The translations under genes were made by a program, and so were the position numbers. The notes under the pieces are model-generated. The model was not told the DNA's origin. It saw only the letters and a list, made by a program, of their open reading frames with translations, and made no database searches. DNA of 64,000 nt. Source: Hymenopus coronatus. Taxonomy: Eukaryota; Arthropoda; Insecta; Mantodea; Hymenopodidae. Each line of letters begins with the position of its first letter. Within the stretch, counting starts at the first letter, position 1. Below are positions 51,501 to 64,000 of the stretch, one piece after another. Location of the stretch: positions 394,123,632-394,187,631 of the forward strand of contig CM060900.1 in assembly GCA_030762935.1 (NCBI GenBank), written 5' to 3'.

Positions 51501-53334
51501 TTCTTAGCTAGGTTATTAACACACGGCTCTACCCATGTTTTTGTAAAATAAAAATTCTCATTTGGCCTATTAATATTCTTTGAAATTTTGAAGAAATAAA
51601 CGTTTATAAGTACACGTGACATGTTTTGTTATCTGTAACATTTCAATAATAATATGTTAAGAAGATGTGATTTTTTTTTTTTTTTTTTGCTTATTATTCG
51701 CACTAGGTATATTAGCACTCAAAGGACACTAGTCTGATGTAAATAAACTATAAGGAAGAAACGTACGCTTATCCTTCTATATATTGTTTGGTTATGTTTT
51801 TAAAATTAAATTCAAGTACAAAAATTCAAAAGCAAGCAATTGACATCTTGTAGTGTCAACGAAAAATTCAAGAAACTTGACACTTCCAAGAAGCTTTACG
51901 TGGAGCCTGAAAACAGATATTTACAGAAACCGTATCTGATATACCAAAGCAGGGCTCCCCTGACGGCATAGCTATATGTAATATCTTTGACATCCATGCA
52001 TTAGCATTAATACTCTGTGCAGAATTCAGCACTGCTATCTACGAGCAAACGCTCAAACTACACAACTTTCAGAAAGTGTACAACGTTACACGTAAATTGT
52101 CAGTTTGTTGGAAATTTCTTGCAAAAGGTATATGTTTAACTGATAGAGGCATAACTATAGTTTTTATTTATATTTCCATAATATTTTCTTGTAGAATATA
52201 ATGTACATTCTAAAGAGGAGGCATATATCTAGTGTTGATCATTTTTTATTTTTGGGATGTCAACCACATTGAGACTGATGTGCATGGAAATTGAGCACAT
52301 CATGACTTAATAAAAATGTCAGGTGATAAGGTTTCTAAATCTGTCATCATTTAAAGTAACAACCTACTTACATACTTGGGAACAGGGCCATAACTTATGG
52401 CTACTATCCTCTTTATGAGAATAGCAGTCCATGTGAAAAATAATAGATATACACATGTTAGGAGAGGGTATGAAGATGTGGATAGTGAACAACACATCAA
52501 GATTGAGCTATACAGTATATTTGCAAGATGATTGACATTGTGTTATTGGTTTCATGTTTCACAATAATTAAAGCTTAACACAGCTTACATACACATTCTG
52601 AAAATCCTCCTAGTAGGTCACTGCTACATTGAAAACAGACTGCAATTAATCAGGGAGGTGCTGAATACCATCTGCATCACTATTTTTCTCCAATGTGGAA
52701 ATCTGGTCATGTGTAGCTGCAGAGCATTTCCAATATTCTCACATTTTGCAAACCACCTACCAAGTAATGCTTCTTTTATGCTGCACATGTGATCTTGTCG
52801 TCACATAGAGAGAGATAAGAATGGTAGGTGCTCCCATTCTTCCATCTCCAGTGATACAGTAACCAGCATCCGACACACTCAGTTTTACCCACCTCATGAC
52901 TGTCAGGACATTACTGCAAACAGCTTCTAGCACTTCCCTATGGTATTCTCTGGCAGTGCTCTCATGAAGAATGGTGTTTTGATATAGGAGTGCTGTGCAA
53001 CAGTAGTTACATCCATTTGGCATGGCAGTCCCCAGACTACTGATTTCACATTGCTTACTGTGCTCATAAAGGCCACTCCAGCACCATTTGACATTCTAGT
53101 ACACCTTAAGTTGGTCTTTCTTCCCTGCAATATATACCATTTTATGCCCCGATAAGAGTTTATCACAAAATGAAATAGTTTCCATATATTATCCCAACCT
53201 TGTAAATTATTAAAATATCCCACAGCTTAATATTATTAATTTAACATGATTATATCTCTTTCTTCCAATATTAGTAATTACACTACAAGATTTTAAATCA
53301 GATATTTTTAATATGAATCACACCCTTATCCAAT
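51501..53334. other. Unassigned DNA
   Basis: AT-rich, with a T19 run at about 51,671-51,689. Two overlapping minus-strand frames of 88 and 98 codons (52,757-53,223) are open over the same ~470 bp in different phases and contain several cysteines. I recognise neither, and they may be part of an old repeat. Confidence 0.35.
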
Positions 53335-53625
53335 CGCCTGTGGTGTGGTGTCTGTTGCCATGGTTATAATACACACCTCTCACCTAGAAAGCCTGGGTTT
53401 GATCCCAAGCAACTGCATGAGAGATTTATGGTAGACAAAGCTATGGGTTTTCTTCAGGTTCTCCGGCTTCCCCTGCCATTGCAATCCACCAATGCTCCAT
53501 CTTCACTCCATGTATCACCAGTGGCATCGCCTGCGGTGCTACAAGTACTAAAAGCAGGCATTAAACACTACCAAAAATTGCCTGTGGTGCCATATTGTAA
53601 AAGAGGGCATTCAACGGTGTAAAAA
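53335..53625 (+). repeat. SINE family A copy with duplicated 3' end (A10)
   Basis: CCTGGGTTTGATCCCAAGC (B box), GAGATTTATGGTAGACAAAG, AATCCACCAATGCTCCATC, GTATCACCAGTGGCATCGC, then the 3' segment CCTGCGGTGCTACAAGTACT...GGCATTAAACACTACC. A second, diverged version follows directly (GCCTGTGGTGCCATATTG to GGGCATTCAACGGTG). Confidence 0.8.
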
Positions 53626-56600
53626 CTCTTACTCAAACCTAATTAACAAGTATATGCACCAATTTAATGAATCCATCACTTGTCAACATTTTTGGTAATA
53701 AAGCATTATGTAACTTAATTGAAGTAGATATTAATTGATTATTTAGGATCTGGAAGAATTCTTCTCCAGTGTAATTTTTTGCAACTATGAAAATGAGTCA
53801 GTTATGGATATGCTAATCATTACATTATTTTAAAAAACAGGATATTTTTGTAAAGCATGTTTCTTCCATCATCAAAATTTGTTCTGACTGCCTTGTAGCA
53901 AGAATGCTACAAGGGTGGCACAGTTGTTATCTGGCAGTGGCCCGATAAAACTCTTCATCCAATTATTTCCCATCAGCGTATCAATATTTAACACATGACG
54001 TTTGTACTTAACAATGAATATATTTTTTTATTCTGTCAGTCTCTAACTTTCATTGAATATAATTAAAAATAAAGGATAACATAAGTATAAAGAATACATC
54101 AGGCACCTAAAAGATTAACTTCAAGCAGTCCAATAAGTTTTATATTTGAAAACCAAGTGTATCTGAAAGTGACTAAAGAATATTTCAAATGCACCGAATA
54201 ACAACAGAAGGAAAAAAACAGCAATTGCACCATATTTCTGAAAGAAGTATCAAGACCTTCACAGAGTCTATATTGAAACTAGTAACTAGCAGTATGAGAA
54301 AATAAATGCATGCTCAAGTACCAACACTATGTGTTTAACTTTGTTATACCAACAGCAGGTAATTTGACAATAAAGTTCATTGAGGTACTACCAGTAAACA
54401 TGAGTGCCACCATCATAGCATCCACTCTACAAGACATTCAGAGCTCAGTGTAATGATGGAAGCAACATGTTTATGAAACATGTCGCTTATTTTTGAAGCT
54501 AAGACATGTGTAGAGTTTATCAAAGTGAAAACATTTTCATTCTTTTGCATATTGATTATCAATCCATGTATCTATTAGAAACAATAGGTCCTCTTGAAAA
54601 TATATTTTATGAGAGGAGACAGTAAAGTTAGTTCAGCTGGAATTGTATTAAATATTCCAATAACAATGAATTCTTCTTTCTTTCTTTCTTTTTTTTTTCT
54701 CTTTATTACCACCTAAGCTAGGACTATGTTTTTGAAAATTCGCTATTTTTATAGCATTAATTTTTTGAAAATGTACATAACAATCAAAGGGATATTGTAT
54801 TTTTAACAGGTGTAGCATAAGCAAAAGTAGAGGTTTGTTAGTGAATATGAAGGTGTTCAGTTTTAAATGGGCAGAACTCTATTGCTGTTGTTGGTACCAC
54901 TCATTATTCAGATTGCTTATTTAAGCTGAATAACCACTAATTTTGTCTAACACTATATTTTCGTACAATGATTAATTAAACACAGTAATGTGTCTTTAAT
55001 GTAGAGATTCAGTAAACTAGATTAACCAATCTAAGGGAAAATATTTGACATCCTAATTGTATAGTGATTTAGGTACTCCACAACAGCTCTTCAAATGATA
55101 CCTAATTTCACTGCCGCCACAGTCATGTAAACTTTAATTCAGGCTTTCCTGATTCACAGATGTGTAAATTCAGCTTTAGCTATAGATCTACCAAGTAGCT
55201 ATCAAGGTTGATAGAAGTCCTATTCTCATGCTGAAACAGTTTCAGGTAAATATATACCAGAGCCATATTGGTGACTCTCTTGCATTCTGTATGGATCATT
55301 CATTTCTTGTTACCAGTGGTTAGGTACTAGCCAGCTTGGTACATATCCCAAATGTTTACCTTCATTAGAATCATTTTTATACATTTTGCACTGTGAGGAA
55401 CCTAAGGATGCAGTTGTGGTTGGGTATTCAGTATATTTTGAATATTGGTAGGTATATAGAAATTAAGCACATTAGACTCATGATGCCGGTGAATAAGGTG
55501 ATGATGTGAATGTGAAAATGATTCCTCAAATGATCCTCAATTCCCATGAGCTGAGAGTCTGAGAATAAGTGTTTCAATAAGGTACTGGCCATCCAACACA
55601 AGAAAGCAAGCGGAGCCTGAGGGGTGAGCGAGCGAGGGGGGGGGTCTTGAACTGTTATCTGATCATGTACTAGTGAATCTGTTTATGTTTACTACATGTG
55701 TGTATGAACCAACCTATTGCTGCCAGATCTAATGCTCGTTTCAGTAACTGCAGTGATGTATTCTGCATCATTTGGCTCTTGCTGCTAACATGCGCTATGA
55801 CATATACTACTACAGTTATTTAATATTTTGTTACTTTTATTCTTGGTTTAATATTCAAATATTTAAATGCAGAGATTAGCAGCTACTGCAGCGAAGATCA
55901 GGACTTCTCTGACTCGGATCTTGCAAGACAAATAAAGTTCTAGCTAAGTATGAGTTATGTGACAACACTGTGTATTTTAGATGAACCTAACGTCCTTGTG
56001 TCATATCAAGAATGTCGAGCATAAACATCATGCGAACAGCAAAAGTGTTTACATAAGTGCTTACGTTATGCATTCCTCTACCTTGCCTTCTTGTGCTGGG
56101 TCATCAATACTATATGAACTTTGGAATGGAGTAACTACAAAAAGGAGTTATGATGCAAGTAATATGTCACTACTTAATTCTGTGCCACTGCTAAGAAATA
56201 CAGAGTACAATGTTGTAAAACAAATAAATATTTTAAAATGTAATCAACCAGCTTAAATTAACATATTAATGAAATGGTAAGGTGCTGTAAAACTTCAAAA
56301 AAATCCTCTAACATTTATTGTCAAACAATCCTTTAGTTAGGAATGTTTATTGGAATTCTGAAATAAGTACCATTTATAAACAAGGGATTAAGCAGACATA
56401 ATGGAAAACTACAGCCCAATTTCTTTTTGTTCAATATTTCCAAACAGTTTTGTACAGTTGTTTTTGGATATAGAGCACAAATACATTTCAAAACTATTAT
56501 GTTATCTCATATCATTTGGACTTTCAAATAGAAAAATCAACTTTAGATGCAAATACTCAGGAAAAAAATAATATCCAGTATTAACAATAAATTTGATTGA

Positions 56601-57129
56601 TTTATCAATCATCTTTGACTACATGAAAATCCACAAATGATTTGAAATTGTAGAAGATACAGAGACTCAATTTTTGGGAGTCCACTATCCTGACTAGAAA
56701 GTTACATAAAAGCAGAAAACAGCACACCGGAATAGAAAGTATTGTTCTTGCAAGTAGACGTGAACACTGTCAACATGATGTGCAATGGCATGAACTGATA
56801 CTGGAGTTGGCCAATGATTTACAAGCACATAGCGAGCATCAGTCTGTCTAGCACCATGATAATGTGAGCATTGCTCCTTGTGGCACTTAGTGGAGATAAA
56901 AATAGACTAAATAATGCCACCAATAAATTATAGGGAAAAGAAACACGAGAATTGATTGCTAATGTGCATCAGTTTATGATGAGAGAGGCTACAGAGGGGA
57001 CTCCTATTAAATTCAAATCTGCACAGAAATACAGTGGTAGCTACCATTGTGTCATAAATATCATTGTGTCATTTAGTTTGGTACATAGAATTAGAATGTA
57101 TTCAGTTAGATGAATGCGGGTCTTTCTCA
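53626..57129. other. Unassigned AT-rich DNA
   Basis: 3.5 kb without a recognised gene or repeat family. Small details only: a TTTC/T-rich run near 54,673-54,700, a G9 run near 55,637 and a 91-codon frame at 55,981 without recognisable motif. Confidence 0.45.
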
Positions 57130-57454
57130 ACACTTTGTAAAGAAAACATCTCTTACAAAAGATTTTTTATTTGTCTACACTATGCTAATCAAGATAAATA
57201 ATAACAGAAATTTTCTTATTACATGCTTCCTTTTAAGTAGAAGGAAAATAAGGGAGTGCACCAGGCTAAAATTATAGTTAAATCTTTTAAAAATTATTGC
57301 TATGTTAAACAATTAAAATTTGGTAATCTTAGCACAGCTAGGAGTTAAACAAAAGATGTATGCAACAAATAATGACTTCCTAATTGAGAAAAGTTTAAGC
57401 AGTTTAAAACAGGAAACAATAACAAAGAAAAACGTGAAACCAATTAACTCTATC

Positions 57455-57486
<32 letters not shown>

Positions 57487-58010
57487 ATATGACATAAACT
57501 GTGCTGTAACAAAATCTGTATCTTTGTGTAGTAAGTTTTTTGTCGATCTCTTAAGGTTTACCAGTTTTAAAAAAGTCATTGAGAATGATGAGGTCATCAG
57601 GGGCTATAGCAAGAAAATTCAGCATCTACATATTGTTTGTTATGAAAATATCTTAAGCATGTGGTATTTTAATAAAATTCATTAGATCCATGTTTTGAGA
57701 AAAGTCAAAATTTTGATAAAATGTTATTTAAGGGGTAGGTATTTACTTTAAAATTTTCATGCTGTATCCTTAGAAGATGCTAAACTTGTTAATCAACTTT
57801 ACTATTTAACAGACTCTCCATTTTTGAGCTGTTTTGCCCCTCCCTCACACACACCACACATAAGGAGAGTTTTCCAAAAATTCTGTTTTCTTAGATTTTT
57901 GGGTTCAGAGAGTCTCAAAACCTGTATTTCCAGTGAAATCTTGGTATCAAATTTTTGGTTGGAATACAATCTTGTCTATCTGCATATGTAATAGAGAAAA
58001 TCATTATAGA
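57130..58010 (+). repeat. Dispersed repeat R1, near full-length (copy 8)
   Basis: Carries the whole R1 order: AAGTAGAAGGAAAATAAGGG, GCACAGCTAGGAGTTAAACAA, TAAGGTTTACCAGTTTTA, GAATGATGAGGTCATCAGGG, CTTAGAAGATGCTAAACTTG, TTTCCAGTGAAATCTTGG. A 28-base A tract at about 57,456-57,483 interrupts it and produces the lysine/phenylalanine runs of the overlapping frames. Confidence 0.7.
57456..57483. repeat. A28 homopolymer
   Basis: Uninterrupted A tract inside R1. It is at a position where other R1 copies have none, preceded by ATTAACTCTATC. The A tract near 49,278 is preceded by the similar GGTTAGCTCTAT. Confidence 0.95.
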
Positions 58011-58884
58011 GTATATTATAAAGATTTTTAAACTATAAATGCACAAATGAGTTGGACATTTTATGCACACAAAACGATGCCTATTAATAAATAATATGGA
58101 TGTGTTGGTTGTGTCACCCCAGTTCTCCTGTGCATACTGCACGGCTATCGCTTCAAGTTTCTGCCTCTTTCCCCCACCCCTTTTACCTTGCAACTTGAGT
58201 GCTCTCATCTATTTGCAAGGATGATACAAAGTATTTAAATAATCTTATAATAAGGCCAAACATGGCATATTGCAAGGTTCTTATCTATTCCTGTTATGTG
58301 CAAATTAAATATTAGAAAAGTAAAGAATGACAGAGTATTACAATAAGATGTGCAAATGACATTATAGTATTAGGAAAGAGAGTACTGAGGAAAAGGTAGA
58401 ATAAAACACATATGCATTATTGGCAATGGTAAATAGTAAATGTACAGAATTTGCCAGTAAATATAGATAAAGTGAGATTGATGCAAACTAAATTAGGGAA
58501 CAAAGAAATTGAAATATAAGTTTAGAAGTTCAGAACAAAGCATCAGCCAGCTAACTCATATATATTACTTGGGTTTAGTTAATGATGAAACTTTGAATTG
58601 TTAAATGCATGTAGAAAAGACATAGAATAAAACTAAGCTATGCAGTTTATGTTATTAAACAAGATAGCAGGTGTTGACAGCATAGCATAGGTATATTTTC
58701 ATCTCCTTCAATTACAACTAATATAAAGAAAGGATGTATCAAAAATAGAGGGCATAAATTCAGGAATGCATTCCCCATATGTAAACAATAAGAACAGTGC
58801 ATTACAACATATGTATGCTAATGTTTGGTCTCTGTGATACGACTTTCAAAACAGCGATATTCACTGGAACGTTGTTGTTTCCAC
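58011..58884. other. Unassigned DNA
   Basis: No recognised feature. A 97-codon minus frame at 57,915 overlaps the end of R1 and has no family motif. Confidence 0.4.
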
Positions 58885-59955
58885 AGGTAGTTTCCTTTAC
58901 AGAAGATATTCAAATTGTCCATCTGCTTTAATACAGGCCTCAAATTGCCTCACATTATGTCCATCAGAATGCAACCTCAAAGTTTCGGAATATTGTAAAT
59001 TTCCTCAAAAACTGCCACACATTGATTCTGAGGGATTTCACATCATGCACTGGAAATGAATATATCAACCCTTTTAAATGGCTCCACATGTATAGAAATT
59101 AACATGCGTCAAATAGGTGAGTATGGTGTGCAAGCAATTGGGCCCTGTCTACCTATGCATCAATCAGAAGATGTTCAATCCAAGCACCACCAATCGGTCT
59201 GACTGAAGCGTACAGGAACAACCTCATGCAAGAAGTCAGCTTGCTGATGAATGCTCAGTGGATTGTCTACATACATATGACATACCAATGGTACTTTCTA
59301 GCAAGTGCCCAATAAGTGTGTTTACAAGAACATGGGGTCCAAGAAATTGATCACCAAAGATACTGGCCCACATGTTCATAATAAATTATACTTTTTGATG
59401 AGGCAGAACAATTGCATATGGGTTTTCATATGCCCATACCTTTTCTGATTGTGGAAATTTGTAAAGCCACCTTGTGAGAACTGTGCTTAATCTGTAAATG
59501 ATACTAAGGCTGGAAAGTTCAGATTTGCAGTACACTGTTGCACGAACCACAGGCAGAACATCAATTGAGCAGGATAATCTGGTGATGGAAGGGCCTGTAC
59601 ACATTGCAAACGATAAGGATATAACTGGTGTTCTGGAAACAATCTTGAAACATTCTATGGCAATCCTAACCATTATGCACTGACAGAAGGAGTAGTGTAC
59701 ACAGAATCCAGAATCTCCCCCTTTACATCTGAATTTGTAGATCTTAGTCATCCCCTCTCAAAACCAGGGGATGCAAACTTCCCATGAGCACACAGATGAC
59801 AATGGAGACTTTCAATTTTCTTCAGATCTGGACATCTTTGCATTGGTACCTTTCTGGTACAAACAATGTGGCACTTCAGCATTGCCATTCGCCTTACCAT
59901 CTGCATTAACATACATGAAGTGTATTTCAGCCAGGTTCCTATTTGAGTACACATT
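58885..59955 (-). pseudogene. Decayed DDE transposase (IS630/mariner-like with DUF4817-type N-terminus)
   Basis: Read on the minus strand, the whole family order is visible. Near 59,950-59,880 is AEIHFMYVNADGKANGNAEV (helix-turn-helix region). Then come LHCHLCAHGKFASPGFERG, LEEDILDSVYTTPSVSA-like sequence, PAQLMFCLWFVQQC, FPALVSFTD (first catalytic Asp), VWAYENPYAIVLPHQK, NMWASIFGDQFLGPHVL, and at the end FEACIKADGQFEYLL. Several frameshifts and stops break it, and the region holding the second catalytic Asp is unreadable. Full family length (~350 residues) fits the ~1.07 kb span. No terminal inverted repeats were found. Confidence 0.7.
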
Positions 59956-60246
59956 GCTCAGTTGAACGCCAAACACAACACTCAGGATATTTTTCCACAG
60001 AATTAACTGTCAGAGTCTCCTGTTAATATCCTATGTCATAACAACAAGAATAAAGTTCCAGTGAATATCACCATAACTCAGAAACCAAGCATTTCCAGAC
60101 ACATGTTTTAATGGACTAAAGTAGTCCATTAATTTTACACTGCTTATCTGAATTTATGCTCTCTATCTTTGAAACACTCCATATATGCTGCTATTAAAGA
60201 ATATGATGACTTAAGCATTTAAGCTCAGAAAAAATTATTAGGATAA

Positions 60247-60475
60247 TTGAAATGGTTAGACCGCTCGTATCTTGCTAAGGAATTTGACTCTAGGCGACAC
60301 CATGTGGGATTTGTGGTGGACAAAGCAGTGCAGGGGTGGGTTTTCACTGGGTTCTCTGGTTTTTCCTACCATTGCATACCACTGGTATTCCATCTTCATT
60401 CCATGTATCACCACTCATTTTTTGTGGTGCCATATTAGTAAAAATGGGCATTAAATACTATCACAAACTTCACAA
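60247..60475 (+). repeat. SINE family A copy (A11)
   Basis: AATGGTTAGACCGCTCG (A box), a lost B box (GAATTTGACTCTAGGCGAC), CATGTGGGATTTGTGGTGGA, AGCAGTGCAGGGGTGGG, TTCCATCTTCATTCCATG, GTATCACCACTC and a GGGCATTAAATACTATC end. Confidence 0.85.
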
Positions 60476-60784
60476 CAATAAGCAAGTACCTATATGAATA
60501 AAACAGTTCAACTCTAATTACACACATTAAGCTTATAAACAATTAATAAAAACTATAAGAAGTAACAGTTTCAAAACAGATTATTATAGCTACCACTTTA
60601 TGGAATTGTCAAACTAGATATAATGGTTAATTACAGACACTAATGAAGTTATAATTATTTCACTATTTCCTTCATTAACTATCTAATCAGTATCATCATT
60701 AAGTTTACCAGTATTATATATAACAATATGAAATTGCAAACACTTAAGTATCGTTTATAATACATTATCCAGCATTTATTAAAT

Positions 60785-62050
60785 TGAGATTTTTCCTAAA
60801 TTTCTTCAAGGACAGAGGACCGGCCTAAAAGGCTGGTATAGGCAGTTCATTCCATTCTTTACTGACAAAAGAAGATTTTTTATATGTCAGTTCAGTAGCT
60901 TCTACTCTTAATTTTGAACAAATGATTGCTTAGTGCTTAATATGTAGGGTTCTCTAATCTGAGAGTAAATTCTACCCATGGATTTAACCGGCATAAGCTC
61001 TGAGTATTGTGCATAACCTGTGTTTCTTAAACCTAACGTTCAACAGCTACCATTTAACCTTCTTACCTATCATAAGCCCAAATATTTACCCCTTTTTGTG
61101 AAGTTTATAGCCATTCTCTGAATCTTTTCTAACAAGCCAATTTGATTAACTCTATATGGTCATAAAATGCTCTCTCTACTCTATAACCGGCTGCACTACG
61201 ACTTGAATGCAATTTCCCTGGATTTTGGTCTCCCCATTTTGTGAGTCCTCATTAAGAAATGCAATGTTTTTCACATTTTCCTAGAAGCAGAATTCCGTTG
61301 GCTGTCCCTTCCAGTACTGCTCACCAAATAAACTCCCAAATATTTGCAGCTATTTAGCTGCAGAATATCCATCCCCCCCCCCCTTGTGATGGTTATGCAG
61401 TATTTTCCCTTAAATCTACTAAATTGACTTACTTTTGCTAGTATTAATTTTCATTTTATTTGCAGCAGCCCAATTACTTATTACTTTTAAACCCACCTAA
61501 AGGGTGGTTTCATTTATAATATTCCAAATTTTACTGTAAAAAATGCAATCATCTGCAAACATTCTTATCTGACATTTGCTGTTTACAGTTATGCTATTAA
61601 CAAAAATAACAAAATGTACCAGACCCAATTCTGAGCCTTGGGGTTCTCTGGAACTTGTGGTCCCATTCTAGGATAACCCTTTGCGTAATTTTACCCTTTG
61701 TGTTCTCCAATTTCAAATCACTTTTAATCCTAAAACTGAATGTTTGTCAACTCCTGAGGTAGCTAGCTTCTGGATAAGTAAATTATGTGGCACCACATCA
61801 AAAGTTTTGAAAAAGTCTATCACTACTGCATCAGTTCTCCCTCCTAAATGGACATGAAAATTGTAATTAATTTCAGAGTAAGAGAGGACCTCAAACTTTC
61901 TTATGGTGATTAAGATCCTAAACCATACCCTCTAATCTCTTATATTTGCTCTTTTCAAGAAGGTCTCCAGCAAGACCAAAGGGCTTGTGAGTTATATTTA
62001 CATGCTTGTTCTGATTCATTGATTTATCTATGTCAATGTAAATATTTTCA
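60785..62050 (-). pseudogene. Non-LTR retrotransposon reverse transcriptase, antisense relic
   Basis: Minus-strand frames, with stops and shifts, give in order: FKTFDVVPHNLLIQKLATSG (the DF.KAFD.V.H..L..KL motif) near 61,820-61,760; NWRTQRVKLRKG; a decayed SSREPQGSELG (PQGSVLGP) near 61,640; then IRMFADDCIFYSK with the FADD catalytic motif near 61,555; LQLNSCKYLGVYLVS (KYLG) near 61,350; and WNELPIPAF near 60,840 as C-terminus. This is the palm to thumb part of a CR1/Jockey-group polymerase. It is heavily decayed, with the 5' part and 3' UTR unclear. Confidence 0.75.
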
Positions 62051-62085
62051 ATAAACTTTAAAAGGTTCAGATACAACAATAAATA

Positions 62086-62375
<290 letters not shown>

Positions 62376-64000
62376 ATTATAATTACTCATGCACCATAAT
62401 CTTTTAATTAAGAAACCATTTATTTTTGAAGTGGTAACTTTGAATTTTTGACCACAAAGTGAATTAAAAGATCTTCAGTAATAAAAATCACTAGGCACTA
62501 AGATCAATGGGAGCTGCTTCAGCTGTCCTCAAGACCCATCAGCTATATTTTACAAGGCCAGGGAGAAGACCTGAGGTGTCTGTTATAGTGACTTCCTCGT
62601 TCATGTTTTGCCCCACAAATATGCCCATTATACTATATCAGTCAGCCTTGTTACTCCTGCCTGAGAAGACAGCCTAAACTATATTGTGAACAGAATCAAG
62701 TTTTATTGCAAGAAACTAATTTTATGCAACAATAGACTATGACGCAAACAGTCAACAGATTCAGAATAAATTATTTGTTATTTATGCATTTACTACAACA
62801 TGTGTGTTCAAAAATTTACTGGGCTTTGCAGCTAGCCTGGCTGGGCCTCAAAATTATTCCCTGTCCACAGTCATTATGAAAATACTGATTGTGGCTTCTT
62901 TATATTTTGAATAACCTTAAAAATCACTATGTACTACACATAATTAATGTCACAGAAAAAAGTTCTCAGGATAAAAGTTTAACAAATGAAGCATATATTC
63001 GTTTAGCTCAAACTAACACTAATATTCTAGTTTTCAGACTTTATAATGGCAAAATTGAAATGGAATGCTTATCTTTTAGTATACAAGTAGTAAAGCTGTT
63101 CTGTTTTGGACAGGGGTTGGAGCTATGAAAAATCATATGTAGATTTCTGTCATGTTTATTTCACTGTTGTTAGACATAAACATTTATCAGACCAGAACTA
63201 TAGTAGTAAGAATTAAATTGCAGATTTGTCAGACTAAGGTTTTAATTTTCTGTCACAGTTCACTCAGTATTGATGCTATATTTATCACATGAGTAAGTAG
63301 CTTGTTACTAACAGCGAGTTGAGACCTCTTAATCCCTTCTTCATAAACACTGAGAAGAGAAAGCAGATGGGCTTTAATGATGACATTAGTACTTGTTTAT
63401 TATGATAATATTTATGTTGTCTTACTTACATATCTTCTGTTTTAGACCTGAGATATTAGGCAAGCTACTACATACAAAAAAAGAATAATAAAAAAAAAAA
63501 CAGTATCTCTTTATCCTGGATCCTACTTCTTACTTAATGATGCTTATTAAGTTTATTATAATGCTTATAATGCTTGATACTTATTAGGGTTAAACATTCA
63601 GTAATCAGTCAGTGTATACTGTTTATATCAGACATTAATTTCTTCAAAGAAATATCAGACATCAGCAAGCACATAACACTCATGTTATTTATTTTCCGAC
63701 CTTTAAATTCTGGAAGAGTTATGCCACTAATTTGGATTGTCTGTAAATGTTACTTTGATTCTCATTCTTCACAAACATCAATAATGTATGTGTTTAGTAT
63801 AAACTAGCCATAAAGGTCATTTATAATACAATTAGATAGTCATATCTTAAGGGTAGATCGTTGGCTGTACCCGGTTTTGGTTGCCATAGATTTCTGTAAG
63901 AAAATGTTTTATAGCATATGCTACTAACACTGTAAAATTTCAATCAAAGGCTTTAACCACTCCAAATCATTTGAAATTAAAGTAGTGATAAAGATTAACC
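62376..64000. other. Unassigned AT-rich DNA
   Basis: No recognised gene or repeat. Frames of 77-79 codons at 62,889 and 63,574 show no motif. Confidence 0.45.

Noticed and set aside
52757..53223. Two overlapping Cys-containing minus frames as a gene
   Set aside because: They are open in different phases over the same DNA, and no motif from any family I know could be recognised.

Overview
The window looks like a gene-poor, AT-rich nuclear segment from an arthropod. The evidence is Jockey-clade and other non-LTR retrotransposons, an insect-type DDE transposase relic, Mutator-like and pogo-type relics, several tRNA-headed SINE families, many microsatellites and a nuclear copy of mitochondrial DNA (NUMT) using the invertebrate mitochondrial code. 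In the NUMT a single tRNA relic lies between the large rRNA and ND1. That fits the insect/crustacean gene order better than the ancestral chelicerate/myriapod one, but a deletion could mimic it. No complete, confidently recognised host protein gene was found. Two possible host exons sit on the minus strand at 31,294-31,590.

Layout. 0-14.3 kb: degenerate copies of a ~0.9 kb dispersed repeat (here called R1), SINE families A, B, C and E, two small inverted-repeat elements and simple repeats. 14.38-23.67 kb: the most unusual part, a large inverted duplication. Each ~2.75 kb arm carries, in mirror order, a ~34-bp minisatellite, a TATA/initiator promoter module, a serine-rich gene (A), a cysteine-rich second exon, a poly(A) signal, a second minisatellite, a second promoter module and a truncated paralogue (B). 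The left arm is split by a deleted pogo-type transposon. The spacer holds more minisatellite, a fifth promoter module and a tandemly repeated SINE-like unit. A separate hairpin at 23.9-24.1 kb matches the arm ends. I do not recognise the gene family.

24.7-31 kb: a foldback MITE, SINEs, ATG/GAT-rich simple sequence and a 2.26 kb minisatellite. 32.4-36.8 kb: a LINE RNase H relic, the NUMT (lrRNA, tRNA-Leu, ND1, tRNA-Ser antisense, cytb antisense, then a jump to ND5), a SINE and a LINE tail. 37-45 kb: SINEs, a Mutator-like transposase relic and a possible piggyBac-like relic. 45.5-49.06 kb: a GC-rich Jockey-type retrotransposon with ORF1 and endonuclease but no reverse transcriptase. 49-64 kb: mostly unassigned AT-rich DNA with one full R1 copy, a decayed DDE transposase, two SINE-A copies, an antisense reverse-transcriptase relic and long AAT and GGA/GAA tracts.

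Nearly everything recognisable is mobile or repetitive DNA in decay. The only set of parts that appears to work together is the inverted array, where repeated upstream array, promoter and start codon are reused for at least five copies of one gene family. All identifications rest on reading motifs by eye. No alignment or database search was run, and many repeat boundaries are good only to about 10-30 bp.
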